From contig NZ_JACAKB010000002.1 of assembly GCF_030326305.1 (NCBI RefSeq), positions 248,001-312,000 on the forward strand: a stretch of DNA of 64,000 nucleotides, read 5' to 3'. How positions within the stretch are numbered: position 1 is the first letter of the stretch; each line of letters opens with the position of its first letter. A program made the position numbers and the translations under genes. This DNA comes from Myroides odoratimimus. Its GTDB lineage: Bacteria; Bacteroidota; Bacteroidia; Flavobacteriales; Flavobacteriaceae. The notes below the pieces were generated by a model, which saw only the letters and a program-made list of their open reading frames with translations, was not told where the DNA came from and searched no databases. This document shows, piece after piece, positions 9,127-17,459 of this stretch.

Positions 9127-9510
9127 ATGACCGTATATTTTGTTATCGCTATTATGTATATAGGAATTAGTTTTCTTCTAACACATACTAATGCTGACAG
9201 TATATTAGCAGGTTACAATACATTATCAGAAGAGCGCAAAAAGCTTTATGACATCACCTCTACTGTTAATATAATTAACCGCACAGTCCGCTGTACGGGT
9301 ATAGTATTAGCTCTTTTAGGAATAGTCTTCTATTTTATTGATGTATCAGAGTTTATACATTTTATCATACTTATTTTCAGTGTACTCCCATTATTGATTT
9401 CAAATATTTATGCGAGATTAAAGTATTCTACAGATCCTATGCGCTGGTATGAATGGCTACTATACTTCATTACTTTATTTGTCTGTGTTATTTTACCTTT
9501 TATTAGTTAA
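9127..9510 (+). CDS. Small membrane protein, DUF3784-like
   Basis: 127 residues with three hydrophobic segments. Between helices one and two it has the sequence YNTLSEERKKLYD, which resembles the conserved soluble segment of DUF3784 proteins. It begins one base after the hydrolase stop, so translation is probably coupled. No function is known for the family. It ends the four-gene run, with a shared terminator downstream. Confidence 0.7.
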   Translation: MTVYFVIAIMYIGISFLLTHTNADSILAGYNTLSEERKKLYDITSTVNIINRTVRCTGIVLALLGIVFYFIDVSEFIHFIILIFSVLPLLISNIYARLKYSTDPMRWYEWLLYFITLFVCVILPFIS

Positions 9511-9555
9511 AAAAATAAAGGCTTGTTTAATAATACATTCTAAACAACTATAACT

Positions 9556-9586
9556 AAAAAAGCCTCGCAAATGCGAGGCTTTCTAT
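9556..9586. terminator. Bidirectional terminator
   Basis: A 10-bp GC-rich stem (9559-9568 with 9573-9582) sits between converging genes, with A-run on the left and a short T-run on the right. It serves the radical SAM gene on the minus strand best. Confidence 0.88.
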
Positions 9587-9588
9587 AT

Positions 9589-11787
9589 CTAAAGCACTAG
9601 TAGTGCCATATCTTTTAATGCTTGTGCTGGTTTAGAATACCAGAATGGTTCAAAGTCTTCATTCGTAAACTCCTCAAAGCTCTTTTTCATTTCTTGATAA
9701 GTCATCGTCTGAGAAGCTTTCTCCTTCAAAGTCTCCACAAAATGTACAAACCAATCTCCTACCACTCTATCTACATCTACACCTATCGTCTCTTTTTTAG
9801 TATAGAAAACCAATTGTGCCATTTCAAACACTCTGTTCTTTTTCTTCTTTTCGAAGTACTCAATATAAGGGAATGTCCCTAACCATACGACTTTCTGATT
9901 CGGTTTACACACTGTTAGTGGTTCGTCATTAAGACAAGTAAAAATATAATCAGGCGATATACTTGTACGAGGTACTTTAAAATCAAACCATTCATGTAAT
10001 GGCATATCAAAGCACATCCCATGCATAAAGTTAAACAGTGACTTCTTCAGTCCAAAAGAGAACTTATCATGTATCGCTCCATTCATTTCTACGTGCGGTA
10101 CATCGTTATTGGCGAATGTCCCCATCTCTGCATGTACACGTTCTACCTTGTATTCCTCTGGGTTCATACCTACTGGTGAATGAGCAGTCATCGCAAACTG
10201 ATGCCAAAAGCCCGATTGCATTACTCCTGCTTCAAACAACTGACGCACCATCTCAAGGCTGTCTATTGTCTCTTGTGCCGTTTGTGTTGGGAAACCATAC
10301 ATCAGATAAGCATGCACTAAGATACCAGCCTCCGTAAAGTTTCTATTCACACGGGCTACTTGCTCTACCGTAACTCCCTTATCTATTAATTTTAATAATC
10401 GATCTGAGGCTACCTCTAATCCTCCTGATACTGCCACACATCCTGAAGCTTTTAATAATAAGCACAAGTCTTTCGTAAAGCTCTTCTCAAAGCGGATGTT
10501 CGTCCACCAAGATACTGTTAGCTTACGTCTGATGATTTCTAACGCTACCTCACGCATTAGTGCTGGCGGTGCTGCCTCATCGACAAAGTGAAAGCCTGTC
10601 TCTCCCGTCTGCTCAATTAACGTCTGCATACGGTCTACAATCTGCTTAGCCGCTATTGGTTCATATACCTTGATATAGTCTAAACTAATATCACAGAAAG
10701 TACACTTACCCCAATAACATCCATGCGCCATCGTTAGTTTGTTCCATCGTCCATCACTCCACATACGATGCATTGGATTCACAACTTCAATCACAGAGAT
10801 GTACTCTGTCAGCAGTAAGTCTGAATAATCAGGAGTACCTACCTCAGCTTGTTTATAGTCACGCTTCAGCGGATTATTGACATACACTACCTCACCATCT
10901 TTAGCAATGAGTGTACGCTTTAACTCCTCTTGTGCTATCTTTCCTTCTACATAGAGAATCAAGTTCTCCAGTGGAGCCTCTCCATCATCTAAAGTGATAA
11001 AATCAAAGAACTCAAATACACGTACATCTTTTAAAGAGCGCAACTCAGTATTAGGAAACCCTCCTCCCATCGTGATTTTGATATGAGGATAGTTCTTCTT
11101 AATGTATTGAGCACATCTAAAACTACTGTATAAATTACCTGGAAAGGGTACAGAGAATCCCATTATTTTAGGATTAGTCTTATCTATTAGCTGTTGTAAT
11201 AAATCAAGGGTAATCTCATCGATATAAGTCAAAGGTTGATGTAGCGCATCATACATCTCATCAAACGTATGAGCAGAACGACCTAATCGCTCCGCATATC
11301 TACTAAACCCAAAGTTGGTATCTACTGTTTCAACAATGAGATCAGACAAGTCCTCTAAATACAGTGTAGATAGGTGTTTCGCCTTATCTTGTATTCCCAT
11401 TGTACCGAATGCCCATTCTAATTCTTCTAGTTGTTCAAAGCGAGATGCCCTAGGAAGATAATCCTCTTGTACGATAGCATGTGCTAATGTAGAGTTCTTT
11501 CCTTGTAAGAAAGCAATAACAGCATCGATAGTAGAGATATAATCCTCCTCTAAAGCAAGAATACGATGTATATTAGGAGATACTTCTTCTATGTGTTCAT
11601 GTACATAATCAAACAAGTCTATCAATCCTTGTTTACTAAACAATTTCAATATAACCTCTATTCCCAAATCAGCCTGATAACTGTCAATATTCAAAGTATT
11701 CAAGAATCCCTTGATGTAAGCAGTTGCTGGATAAGGTGTGTTTAACTGGGTAAACGGTGGAGTTATAAAAGCAATTGTTGTATTCAC
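9589..11787 (-). CDS. B12-binding-type radical SAM protein
   Basis: 732-residue iron-sulfur enzyme. Residues about 1-300 look like a cobalamin-binding-type Rossmann region (start IAFITPPFTQLNTPYPA; later GGGFPNTELRSL), but the usual DxHxxG cobalamin motif is not visible. The radical SAM core starts at HGCYWGKCTFCD with Cys357, Cys362 and Cys365, i.e. CX4CX2C rather than the textbook CX3CX2C. Downstream are GGLEVASDRLLKLIDKG and YLMYGFPTQT. The substrate is unknown. It stands alone with its own promoter and terminator. Family membership is firm; the reaction is not. Confidence 0.88.
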   Translation of the reverse strand: MNTTIAFITPPFTQLNTPYPATAYIKGFLNTLNIDSYQADLGIEVILKLFSKQGLIDLFDYVHEHIEEVSPNIHRILALEEDYISTIDAVIAFLQGKNSTLAHAIVQEDYLPRASRFEQLEELEWAFGTMGIQDKAKHLSTLYLEDLSDLIVETVDTNFGFSRYAERLGRSAHTFDEMYDALHQPLTYIDEITLDLLQQLIDKTNPKIMGFSVPFPGNLYSSFRCAQYIKKNYPHIKITMGGGFPNTELRSLKDVRVFEFFDFITLDDGEAPLENLILYVEGKIAQEELKRTLIAKDGEVVYVNNPLKRDYKQAEVGTPDYSDLLLTEYISVIEVVNPMHRMWSDGRWNKLTMAHGCYWGKCTFCDISLDYIKVYEPIAAKQIVDRMQTLIEQTGETGFHFVDEAAPPALMREVALEIIRRKLTVSWWTNIRFEKSFTKDLCLLLKASGCVAVSGGLEVASDRLLKLIDKGVTVEQVARVNRNFTEAGILVHAYLMYGFPTQTAQETIDSLEMVRQLFEAGVMQSGFWHQFAMTAHSPVGMNPEEYKVERVHAEMGTFANNDVPHVEMNGAIHDKFSFGLKKSLFNFMHGMCFDMPLHEWFDFKVPRTSISPDYIFTCLNDEPLTVCKPNQKVVWLGTFPYIEYFEKKKKNRVFEMAQLVFYTKKETIGVDVDRVVGDWFVHFVETLKEKASQTMTYQEMKKSFEEFTNEDFEPFWYSKPAQALKDMALLVL

Positions 11788-11806
11788 TATATCTAATTTT
11801 GGAGTG

Positions 11807-11814
11807 CAAAGATA
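11807..11814 (-). promoter_or_regulatory. -7 element (TATCTTTG) of the radical SAM gene
   Basis: Minus-strand TATCTTTG matches TAnnTTTG exactly, 20 bases upstream of the start codon. No convincing TTG is seen at the -33 position. Confidence 0.65.
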
Positions 11815-11939
11815 CTACTATTCAACCGAGTAAAAAACTGTATATGATATGCATTACTTCTTATTTAATCAACATTTAACAAACTATAAAACAACACATT
11901 ACACAGTACTAAAAGTTCTTACCTCTTTTTCAGAGAACA

Positions 11940-12361
11940 CTACATCAACACCTTACGCAGATATATCTTAGAATACCCTAACGGATAATCCTTCTCTTCT
12001 GCGAAAATCTCATATCCCAAAGATTGATAAAAGTCAGAAGCTTGAAACGAAAAAGTATTAAGTGATTATACTTACAGTTGCGTTCTATAGCTACCTGCTC
12101 TGCTGCTAACATGAGTTTCTTACCAAGGCCTTGTCCTCTATGACTCTCTTTCACCGCAAGGTTCTGTATCTCTAACGTTCCCCATAAAGAACGCCCCAAT
12201 AACCCGCCTATCACCTCTCCTTCTTCCACTAAAGTAATCTCTAATGCCTCATTGATACAAGCCACTAAATGTTCCGTATGACTTACATTATAAGAAGATA
12301 AGATCTCCTTAATCGCCATCGCATTATGATCATCTACCTCTGTAGTTATCTTTATTTCCAT
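11940..12361 (-). pseudogene. GNAT N-acetyltransferase broken by a single-base frameshift
   Basis: The frame from ATG 12361 encodes a GNAT domain with the acetyl-CoA loop ESHRGQGLGKKLM. It then loses family character after ERNCKY and stops at 11978 after 127 residues. One base further along, the other frame continues with the expected GNAT end (TFSFQASDFYQSLGYEIFA..., stop at 11940). Adding one T near 12058-12059 of the + strand (one A in the sense strand) joins the two into an uninterrupted 140-residue protein. So this is a recent pseudogene or a sequencing error. A next gene (methyltransferase) lies upstream on the same strand, 35 bases away. Confidence 0.85.
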
Positions 12362-12396
12362 AACTTATTACTTCTAAAATCCACTTGCTATTCCCG

Positions 12397-13116
12397 CTAT
12401 TCTAATTTCTTATATCCACTAAATCCTGTTGCACAACCAAAGAAATAAGAATGCTTTTTAACATGTAGCCCTACTGACTCAAAATATTGTGCACTCTTAC
12501 TCGCATCTTTAAACTTATTCGTATATCTCCACAGCATCTTATATTCATTAATACCTCCCAACAATAAAGCCCCTAATACAGGAACAATACCCCCTAAATA
12601 AAAACCAAATAACAACTTGAGTATACGATTTTTAGGCTCGGAAACTTCTATAAAAGCAAACTGCCCATTAGGTTTGAGTATTCTTTCTACTTCCTTAGCT
12701 AATACCTGTATTTGCTCTTCATTAAATGTCTTTAACCCAAAAGCACAAGTAACATAGTCATAGTGTTCTGAAGGCAAGCTACTCACTAATACATTCTGAT
12801 GAAGTAGATCGACACCTCCCATATACTCAGTCTCATTTTTCTGCTCTGCTCTTTTAATCATCTCATCGCTATAGTCTAAGGCAGATAGTTTAGCCTGTGG
12901 AAACTTTCTCTTTATAACACCCCACATTTCCCCTATACCTGTCATAAGGTCTATTACTTCTACTTTTTCGGGTGTAGGTTTTAACTCTTTGATCAACTGC
13001 TTTCGCCAACGAATAGAGAATCCAAATGAAGTAATATAATTTATCCGTTCATAAGAACCACTCATCTGATTGAACATACTTTTTATATATTCTGGATTAT
13101 AATTATTCTGACTCAT
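12397..13116 (-). CDS. Class I SAM-dependent methyltransferase, UbiE-like
   Basis: 239-residue cytosolic methyltransferase. Motif I is VIDLMTGIGEMW (UbiE has LDLATGTGD), followed by LSALDYSDEMIKRA and a UbiE-like VTCAFGLKTF. The N-terminus (MFNQMSGSYERINYITSFG) mirrors the start of MenG/UbiE quinone methyltransferases. The altered motif I and the hydrophobic insertion around residues 165-190 suggest a relative rather than the housekeeping menaquinone enzyme. It is divergent from the AraC gene at 13269 and probably cotranscribed with the broken GNAT gene. Confidence 0.82.
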   Translation of the reverse strand: MSQNNYNPEYIKSMFNQMSGSYERINYITSFGFSIRWRKQLIKELKPTPEKVEVIDLMTGIGEMWGVIKRKFPQAKLSALDYSDEMIKRAEQKNETEYMGGVDLLHQNVLVSSLPSEHYDYVTCAFGLKTFNEEQIQVLAKEVERILKPNGQFAFIEVSEPKNRILKLLFGFYLGGIVPVLGALLLGGINEYKMLWRYTNKFKDASKSAQYFESVGLHVKKHSYFFGCATGFSGYKKLE

Positions 13117-13243
13117 TTGACATGGATTATAGACTTTAAATATGTTTATACATAAACGACAATATCACTCCTAAAGTACTAAATCTAAATCACATCATAA
13201 CTTATTTCTATTCAATTACCATTTAAAGAATTTAACATATTCC

Positions 13244-13251
13244 TATCTTTG
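13244..13251 (+). promoter_or_regulatory. -7 element (TATCTTTG) of the AraC gene
   Basis: Exact TAnnTTTG match 17 bases before the start codon at 13269; the -33 element is not clear. Confidence 0.65.
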
Positions 13252-13268
13252 CCTAAAATATTAGAAAT

Positions 13269-14156
13269 ATGGAGAACAATAGTATTCCAATTTACAACAT
13301 CTGTAACCTACTTGACAATAACAATATATCCCAAGACTGTGTGGTATATCGCTTAGAAGAGTATATTTCTAATAGACCGAATATGGTGTCTGCTCCTCAT
13401 AGACATGCATTCTATCAAATTCTATTTGTAGCAGAAGGGAAGGGAATACACTCTATTGATTTTGAGAAATTCTCTATTGAGGAGAAATGTTTATTTTATC
13501 TCAACCCTTCACAAGTACACAAATGGGAATTCGAACCTGGTACAAAAGGGTTTCTTATCAATTTCAATGATAACTTTCTACGTACATTCTTAGTTAACCC
13601 GAATTATCTAAAGGAGTTTACCTTCTTCGGAGGGAATGCTCTGTACTCTAAGTTCTCTTGTGAGAAGTGCTATGAGACACTACACACTAAGTTCGAAAAG
13701 ATGTATTATGCCTCCTTAGAGAACCAACCCTTACAGAAAGACTATATCAAAGTATTAATGTTAGAACTGTTCTTAGAGACACAACTATTCTTAGTCAAGA
13801 AAGTATTTGAGCCTGAAGAACCTAATGAGACTAAGGGTGCGCACTTCATTATCAAGAATTTTGAAAAGCTCGTAGAAGATCATTTTATAGAAAAAAGATT
13901 ACCTGGAGAATATGCCGATATGCTTCACATCACTCCTAATCACCTCAACTCTTTATGCAAAAAAGTAGTAGGAATAACAGCAGGTGAAGTTATCCGTAAT
14001 AGAGTGATCTTAGAATGTAAACGATTATTGGTCAATGCCGATTTATCGATTACAGAAATCTCTTATGAACTCGACTTTAAGAACAATGCTTACTTCTCTC
14101 GTTTCTTTAAAAAGAACACAGGGCTATCCCCTGAAGAATTCAGAAAACAGAACTAA
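13269..14156 (+). CDS. AraC-family transcriptional regulator
   Basis: 295-residue DNA-binding protein. Residues about 25-150 are a cupin-like sensing domain (HRHAFYQILFVAEGKGIHSIDF). Residues about 195-290 hold two helix-turn-helix motifs, ending in the AraC signature around ISYELDFKNNAYFSRFFKK and TGLSPEEFRK. It sits 127 bases upstream of the bd-type oxidase genes on the same strand. The intervening DNA has a pair of direct repeats two helical turns apart, so it may control them. This is a position-based inference. Confidence 0.9.
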   Translation: MENNSIPIYNICNLLDNNNISQDCVVYRLEEYISNRPNMVSAPHRHAFYQILFVAEGKGIHSIDFEKFSIEEKCLFYLNPSQVHKWEFEPGTKGFLINFNDNFLRTFLVNPNYLKEFTFFGGNALYSKFSCEKCYETLHTKFEKMYYASLENQPLQKDYIKVLMLELFLETQLFLVKKVFEPEEPNETKGAHFIIKNFEKLVEDHFIEKRLPGEYADMLHITPNHLNSLCKKVVGITAGEVIRNRVILECKRLLVNADLSITEISYELDFKNNAYFSRFFKKNTGLSPEEFRKQN

Positions 14157-14206
14157 GAATTGATTACTTAAATACAATTCGCTTTTATCACACTATTCTA
14201 AATTGA

Positions 14207-14236
14207 TTAGTGTAAATATCACCACGTTTAGTGTAA
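14207..14236 (+). promoter_or_regulatory. Paired direct repeat upstream of the bd-type oxidase operon
   Basis: TTAGTGTAA occurs at 14207-14215 and again at 14228-14236, start to start exactly 21 bases (two helical turns). The second copy ends 22 bases before the -7 element at 14259. A related inverted copy (TCACACTAT, 7 of 9) lies at 14188-14196. This geometry suits an AraC-type activator, such as the adjacent gene product. Confidence 0.6.
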
Positions 14237-14258
14237 TATATTTCAGTAGGTAGGGTTC

Positions 14259-14266
14259 TAACTTTG
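14259..14266 (+). promoter_or_regulatory. -7 element (TAACTTTG) of the bd-type oxidase operon
   Basis: Exact TAnnTTTG match 17 bases before the start at 14284. No TTG is seen at -33, which would fit activator dependence. Confidence 0.7.
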
Positions 14267-14283
14267 CTGAAAAATAATACATT

Positions 14284-15744
14284 ATGGATTTCCCTCTATT
14301 TCATTTAGACTGGTTGAACGATCGTTTCCTCATTGCGATGATAGCGATTATTCACGTATTTATAAACCATGGGCTAGCCGTTGGGTTCTTGCCCTATATT
14401 ACATTATTAGAACAACAAGGAGTAGTCAAAAGTGGACCAGAAGACATTACTGATCTTGCCTGGGATAAGATGGTACACCGTATGATGATGGTCGGCTTTG
14501 TGATCACAACCACGATGGGAGCGATGACAGGAGTCGGTATATGGTTCTCAGCAGCACTAATTAGTCCTAATTCTATCGGTAGTTTAATCCGCGTTTTCTA
14601 CTGGGGATGGTTTACAGAATGGATTGTATTCGTATTAGAAGTAGTTTTTATCATGATTTATTTCTTAACCTGGAAGAACTCTAATAAATCTCTACGTGCT
14701 AAACAACGCCATATCCGATTCGGTTGGTTCCTTTCTGGATTCTCATGGCTGACTATGGCTATTATCGTAGCGATATTAGGATTTATGATGGATCCTGGTA
14801 ACTGGATACAAGAACAATCTTTAGTAAGTGCATTAACTAACCCTATTTACTTACCTCAGCTATTATTTAGAACACCAACTGCTATGGTCGTAGCAGGAGC
14901 ATTTGGTTTCTTACTGATTATGTTATTTACTAAGAAGTCTAGTGCGATCAGACCTACAGCTCTTAAGACTACAGCTATATGGGTATTACTATGGTTACCG
15001 CTATCTATTCTAGCTTCTATTTATTACTATAACGTGATACCTGATGCGATGACTGCTAATATGAGTACAGCGGTAGGTACTATGGACTTTGCTAAATACT
15101 ATGATTTATTAAAATACATTATACTTATAGCGACAAGTTCATTAGCATTATTAGCAATCTGGACATTGTGGAAACCTAAGAAAGTCAATCTTATCATTGT
15201 GATTATTCCTTTTGTACTATCGCTTGGTTTCTTAGGAATATTTGAACGTGTACGAGAATTTATCCGTAAGCCTTATGTCATTGGTAACTATATGTACTCT
15301 AACCTGATCAGAGAAGAAGACTATCCTCTGCTACAGCGAGACGGTATACTGAAGCACTCTACTTATACCTCTATCACAGAGATTACAGAAGAGAATAAAC
15401 TAGAAGCTGGTAAAGATGTGTTTATGATAGCGTGTTCTAGATGTCATACTAGTCAGGGAATTAACTCTATCATATTCGTCTTCGAAAAAATGTATGGAAT
15501 AGGAAAGCCTTTAGATATCAACTCTATGAAAGCGTATATACCTAATATGCACAACGGTAGAACCTATATGCCTCCTTATCCAGGTAACGAAGAAGAGCTT
15601 GATGCCTTAGCACATTATATTTTCTATTTACAACAGAGTGGTGCGACACTAGAGGGGGCACAGAGTGCTGGAGCACATCTCAACCCTACTCACTCTGTAG
15701 AACACTTTATAGAACAAAAATTAAACAATAACAAAGATGAATAA
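14284..15744 (+). CDS. Cytochrome bd-superfamily subunit I (CydA-like) with C-terminal c-haem
   Basis: 486-residue membrane protein. The first nine or so helices align by motif with CydA: His24 in AIIHVFINHG (E. coli H19 position), GAMTGVGIWF (CydA GVATG), Glu112 and Glu119 (CydA E99/E107 region), and IRKPYVIG at 327-334 as a version of GRQPW. The position of CydA H186 looks like Gln here (PQLLFRTPTA). A c-type haem site CSRCH (Cys384, Cys387, His388) follows, facing the periplasm, with a Met-rich YMPPYPGNEEEL end. Probably an oxygen reductase core fed by cytochrome c-type haem. The next gene overlaps it by 8 bases. Confidence 0.8.
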   Translation: MDFPLFHLDWLNDRFLIAMIAIIHVFINHGLAVGFLPYITLLEQQGVVKSGPEDITDLAWDKMVHRMMMVGFVITTTMGAMTGVGIWFSAALISPNSIGSLIRVFYWGWFTEWIVFVLEVVFIMIYFLTWKNSNKSLRAKQRHIRFGWFLSGFSWLTMAIIVAILGFMMDPGNWIQEQSLVSALTNPIYLPQLLFRTPTAMVVAGAFGFLLIMLFTKKSSAIRPTALKTTAIWVLLWLPLSILASIYYYNVIPDAMTANMSTAVGTMDFAKYYDLLKYIILIATSSLALLAIWTLWKPKKVNLIIVIIPFVLSLGFLGIFERVREFIRKPYVIGNYMYSNLIREEDYPLLQRDGILKHSTYTSITEITEENKLEAGKDVFMIACSRCHTSQGINSIIFVFEKMYGIGKPLDINSMKAYIPNMHNGRTYMPPYPGNEEELDALAHYIFYLQQSGATLEGAQSAGAHLNPTHSVEHFIEQKLNNNKDE

Positions 15745-17074
15745 TACTCCATTACCTAAAGATATACCCTTAGACTTACCATTACCAGAGTGGCTACTAG
15801 TTATTCTATTAGTAGTTTCATTCTTAGCACATATTGTGTTTGTAAACTTAATGGTAGGAGGTTCTATAGCTACGCTATGGGCAGAAATAAAAGGACTTAA
15901 AAACAAAGAATACGATGTACTGGCACAAGAAATAGCTGCGACAATAACAGTAAACAAATCATTAGCTGTAGTACTTGGGGTAGCTCCCCTACTGAGTATT
16001 AATGCTCTGTACACGATCTATTTTTACACAGCTAACTCCTTGACAGGGATTATGTGGATATTGATTATCCCTATGGTAGCGATTGTTTTCCTATTGACCT
16101 ACTTACACAAGTACACTTGGGAAGCCATGGCAAATATGAAATTGTTACACATATCTATCAATGCCTTGGCAGTGATTATGTTCTTATTCATTCCCTTAAT
16201 CTTCTTAGTGAATATTAATCTGATGTTATTCCCTGAAAAATGGATGAGCGTAAGAGGATTCTTATCCGCTTTAGCACTGCCAAATGTATTCCCGAGATAC
16301 TTCCATTTTATCTGTGCATCACTAGCCCTGACAGGTCTATTTATCACTTGGTATATGGGACGTAAGAACTATCCTTTTGAAGATTACTTTAAAGTATTCA
16401 CCAGAGCGAAGGTTAAACGCCTTGGATATCAGTTAGCGTTAGGAGCATCTGTAGCTCAGTTCTTATTTGGTCCTATCGTGATGGCTACTTTACCTGCCAA
16501 AGGATTTAGTTGGGCCATGATGGGAGTGATCTTATCTGGTGTAGCAGTCGCAGTATATGCTGTGTACTATATGATCAAAACACTAAGAGGTACAGATGAC
16601 CAACTAGACAGATACTTCAGAAGAATAGTGATCTCTATGGGGATTGTAGTCGTATTCATGGGAAGTGGCCGTCATGTCTATAGAGCCAATGCCATTAATC
16701 CACACCGAGAACTGATGGCTCAAAAGACAGCCGAATTTGAACAAGCATCCAAAGAAGCAAGAGAACAAGCTGCTAATGCACAAGAAGAAGAAAAACAAGC
16801 GATAGCAACTGCCGAAGCTTCTGGTGATAATACAGCTAAGGGTAAAGCAGTATTTAATAGCTACTGTGCTGCCTGTCATAAAGAGAAGACACCACTAGTA
16901 GGACCTCCTGTGACAGAAATGCAAGAAATATATGCAGACAATAAAACGGATCTAATCAAGTGGATTAAGTCTCCAGGTAAGAAACGCCCTGATGCACCAC
17001 AGATGCCTCCATTCCCTCAGATCAATGATACGGATATGGAAGATCTGACTCAATATATCTTAAACATTAAATAA
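15737..17074 (+). CDS. Second CydA-like membrane subunit with C-terminal c-haem (CydA'-like)
   Basis: 445 residues, about eight helices, then a charged coiled segment (about 325-365) and a c-type haem site CAACH (Cys377, Cys380, His381; distal Met probably in QMPPFPQ). The helices echo CydA: His32 in FLAHIVFVNLMVGG, and His190 in RYFHFICASLALTG, which aligns with CydA H186. Methionines in SWAMMGVILSG (261-262) may correspond to the CydA M393 region. The Glu pair of the partner is absent. So the two subunits seem to split the CydA ligand set. It starts within the end of the preceding gene and is followed 7 bases later by a 55-residue gene. Confidence 0.78.
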   Translation: MNNTPLPKDIPLDLPLPEWLLVILLVVSFLAHIVFVNLMVGGSIATLWAEIKGLKNKEYDVLAQEIAATITVNKSLAVVLGVAPLLSINALYTIYFYTANSLTGIMWILIIPMVAIVFLLTYLHKYTWEAMANMKLLHISINALAVIMFLFIPLIFLVNINLMLFPEKWMSVRGFLSALALPNVFPRYFHFICASLALTGLFITWYMGRKNYPFEDYFKVFTRAKVKRLGYQLALGASVAQFLFGPIVMATLPAKGFSWAMMGVILSGVAVAVYAVYYMIKTLRGTDDQLDRYFRRIVISMGIVVVFMGSGRHVYRANAINPHRELMAQKTAEFEQASKEAREQAANAQEEEKQAIATAEASGDNTAKGKAVFNSYCAACHKEKTPLVGPPVTEMQEIYADNKTDLIKWIKSPGKKRPDAPQMPPFPQINDTDMEDLTQYILNIK

Positions 17075-17081
17075 GAAGATT

Positions 17082-17249
17082 ATGATTATTACGATATCAC
17101 TATTTCTCATCTTAGCCATCCTGATCGTCTCAGGTGTTATCATTTCTAAGGTGATTAAAATCTACCTCTACTCTTCTAAGAATAAGGAGATGTGGAAAAA
17201 AGAAATTAAAGAAGAAAAAGACTATCAGTTTATAAAAGGTCTTTACTAA
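17082..17249 (+). CDS. 55-residue single-helix protein, candidate small oxidase subunit
   Basis: ATG 17082 to TAA 17247-17249 encodes 55 residues. One membrane helix (about 4-22) is followed by a Lys/Glu-rich tail ending IKGLY. It starts 7 bases after the second oxidase subunit, in the same direction, with no promoter in between. Its size, one-helix topology and place are like CydX/CbdX-type small subunits of bd oxidases, though no sequence match to CydX is claimed. Real translation is likely because of spacing and protein-like composition, but this is not proven. Confidence 0.62.
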   Translation: MIITISLFLILAILIVSGVIISKVIKIYLYSSKNKEMWKKEIKEEKDYQFIKGLY

Positions 17250-17459
17250 CTCAGTGTTCTCCCCAGCACTTCGCACATTGTATCCCTCATTAGTAGATAA
17301 GTATTGTATTTCCTGTAAGGTGATCTATTATTGTCATATCAAGAGAATGCTCCCAAAACTCTCTTTTTTATAGATTACTTACATCACTGTTCCCAATACC
17401 TTATCTATTCTAATGGGGGATATTTTTATTCCCTCCACTTCAGGTTACAACTCTGTTAT

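Noticed and set aside
14205-14220. FNR-like site in front of the bd-type oxidase operon
   Set aside because: TTGAT and ATCA are present but separated by the wrong distance (not four bases).
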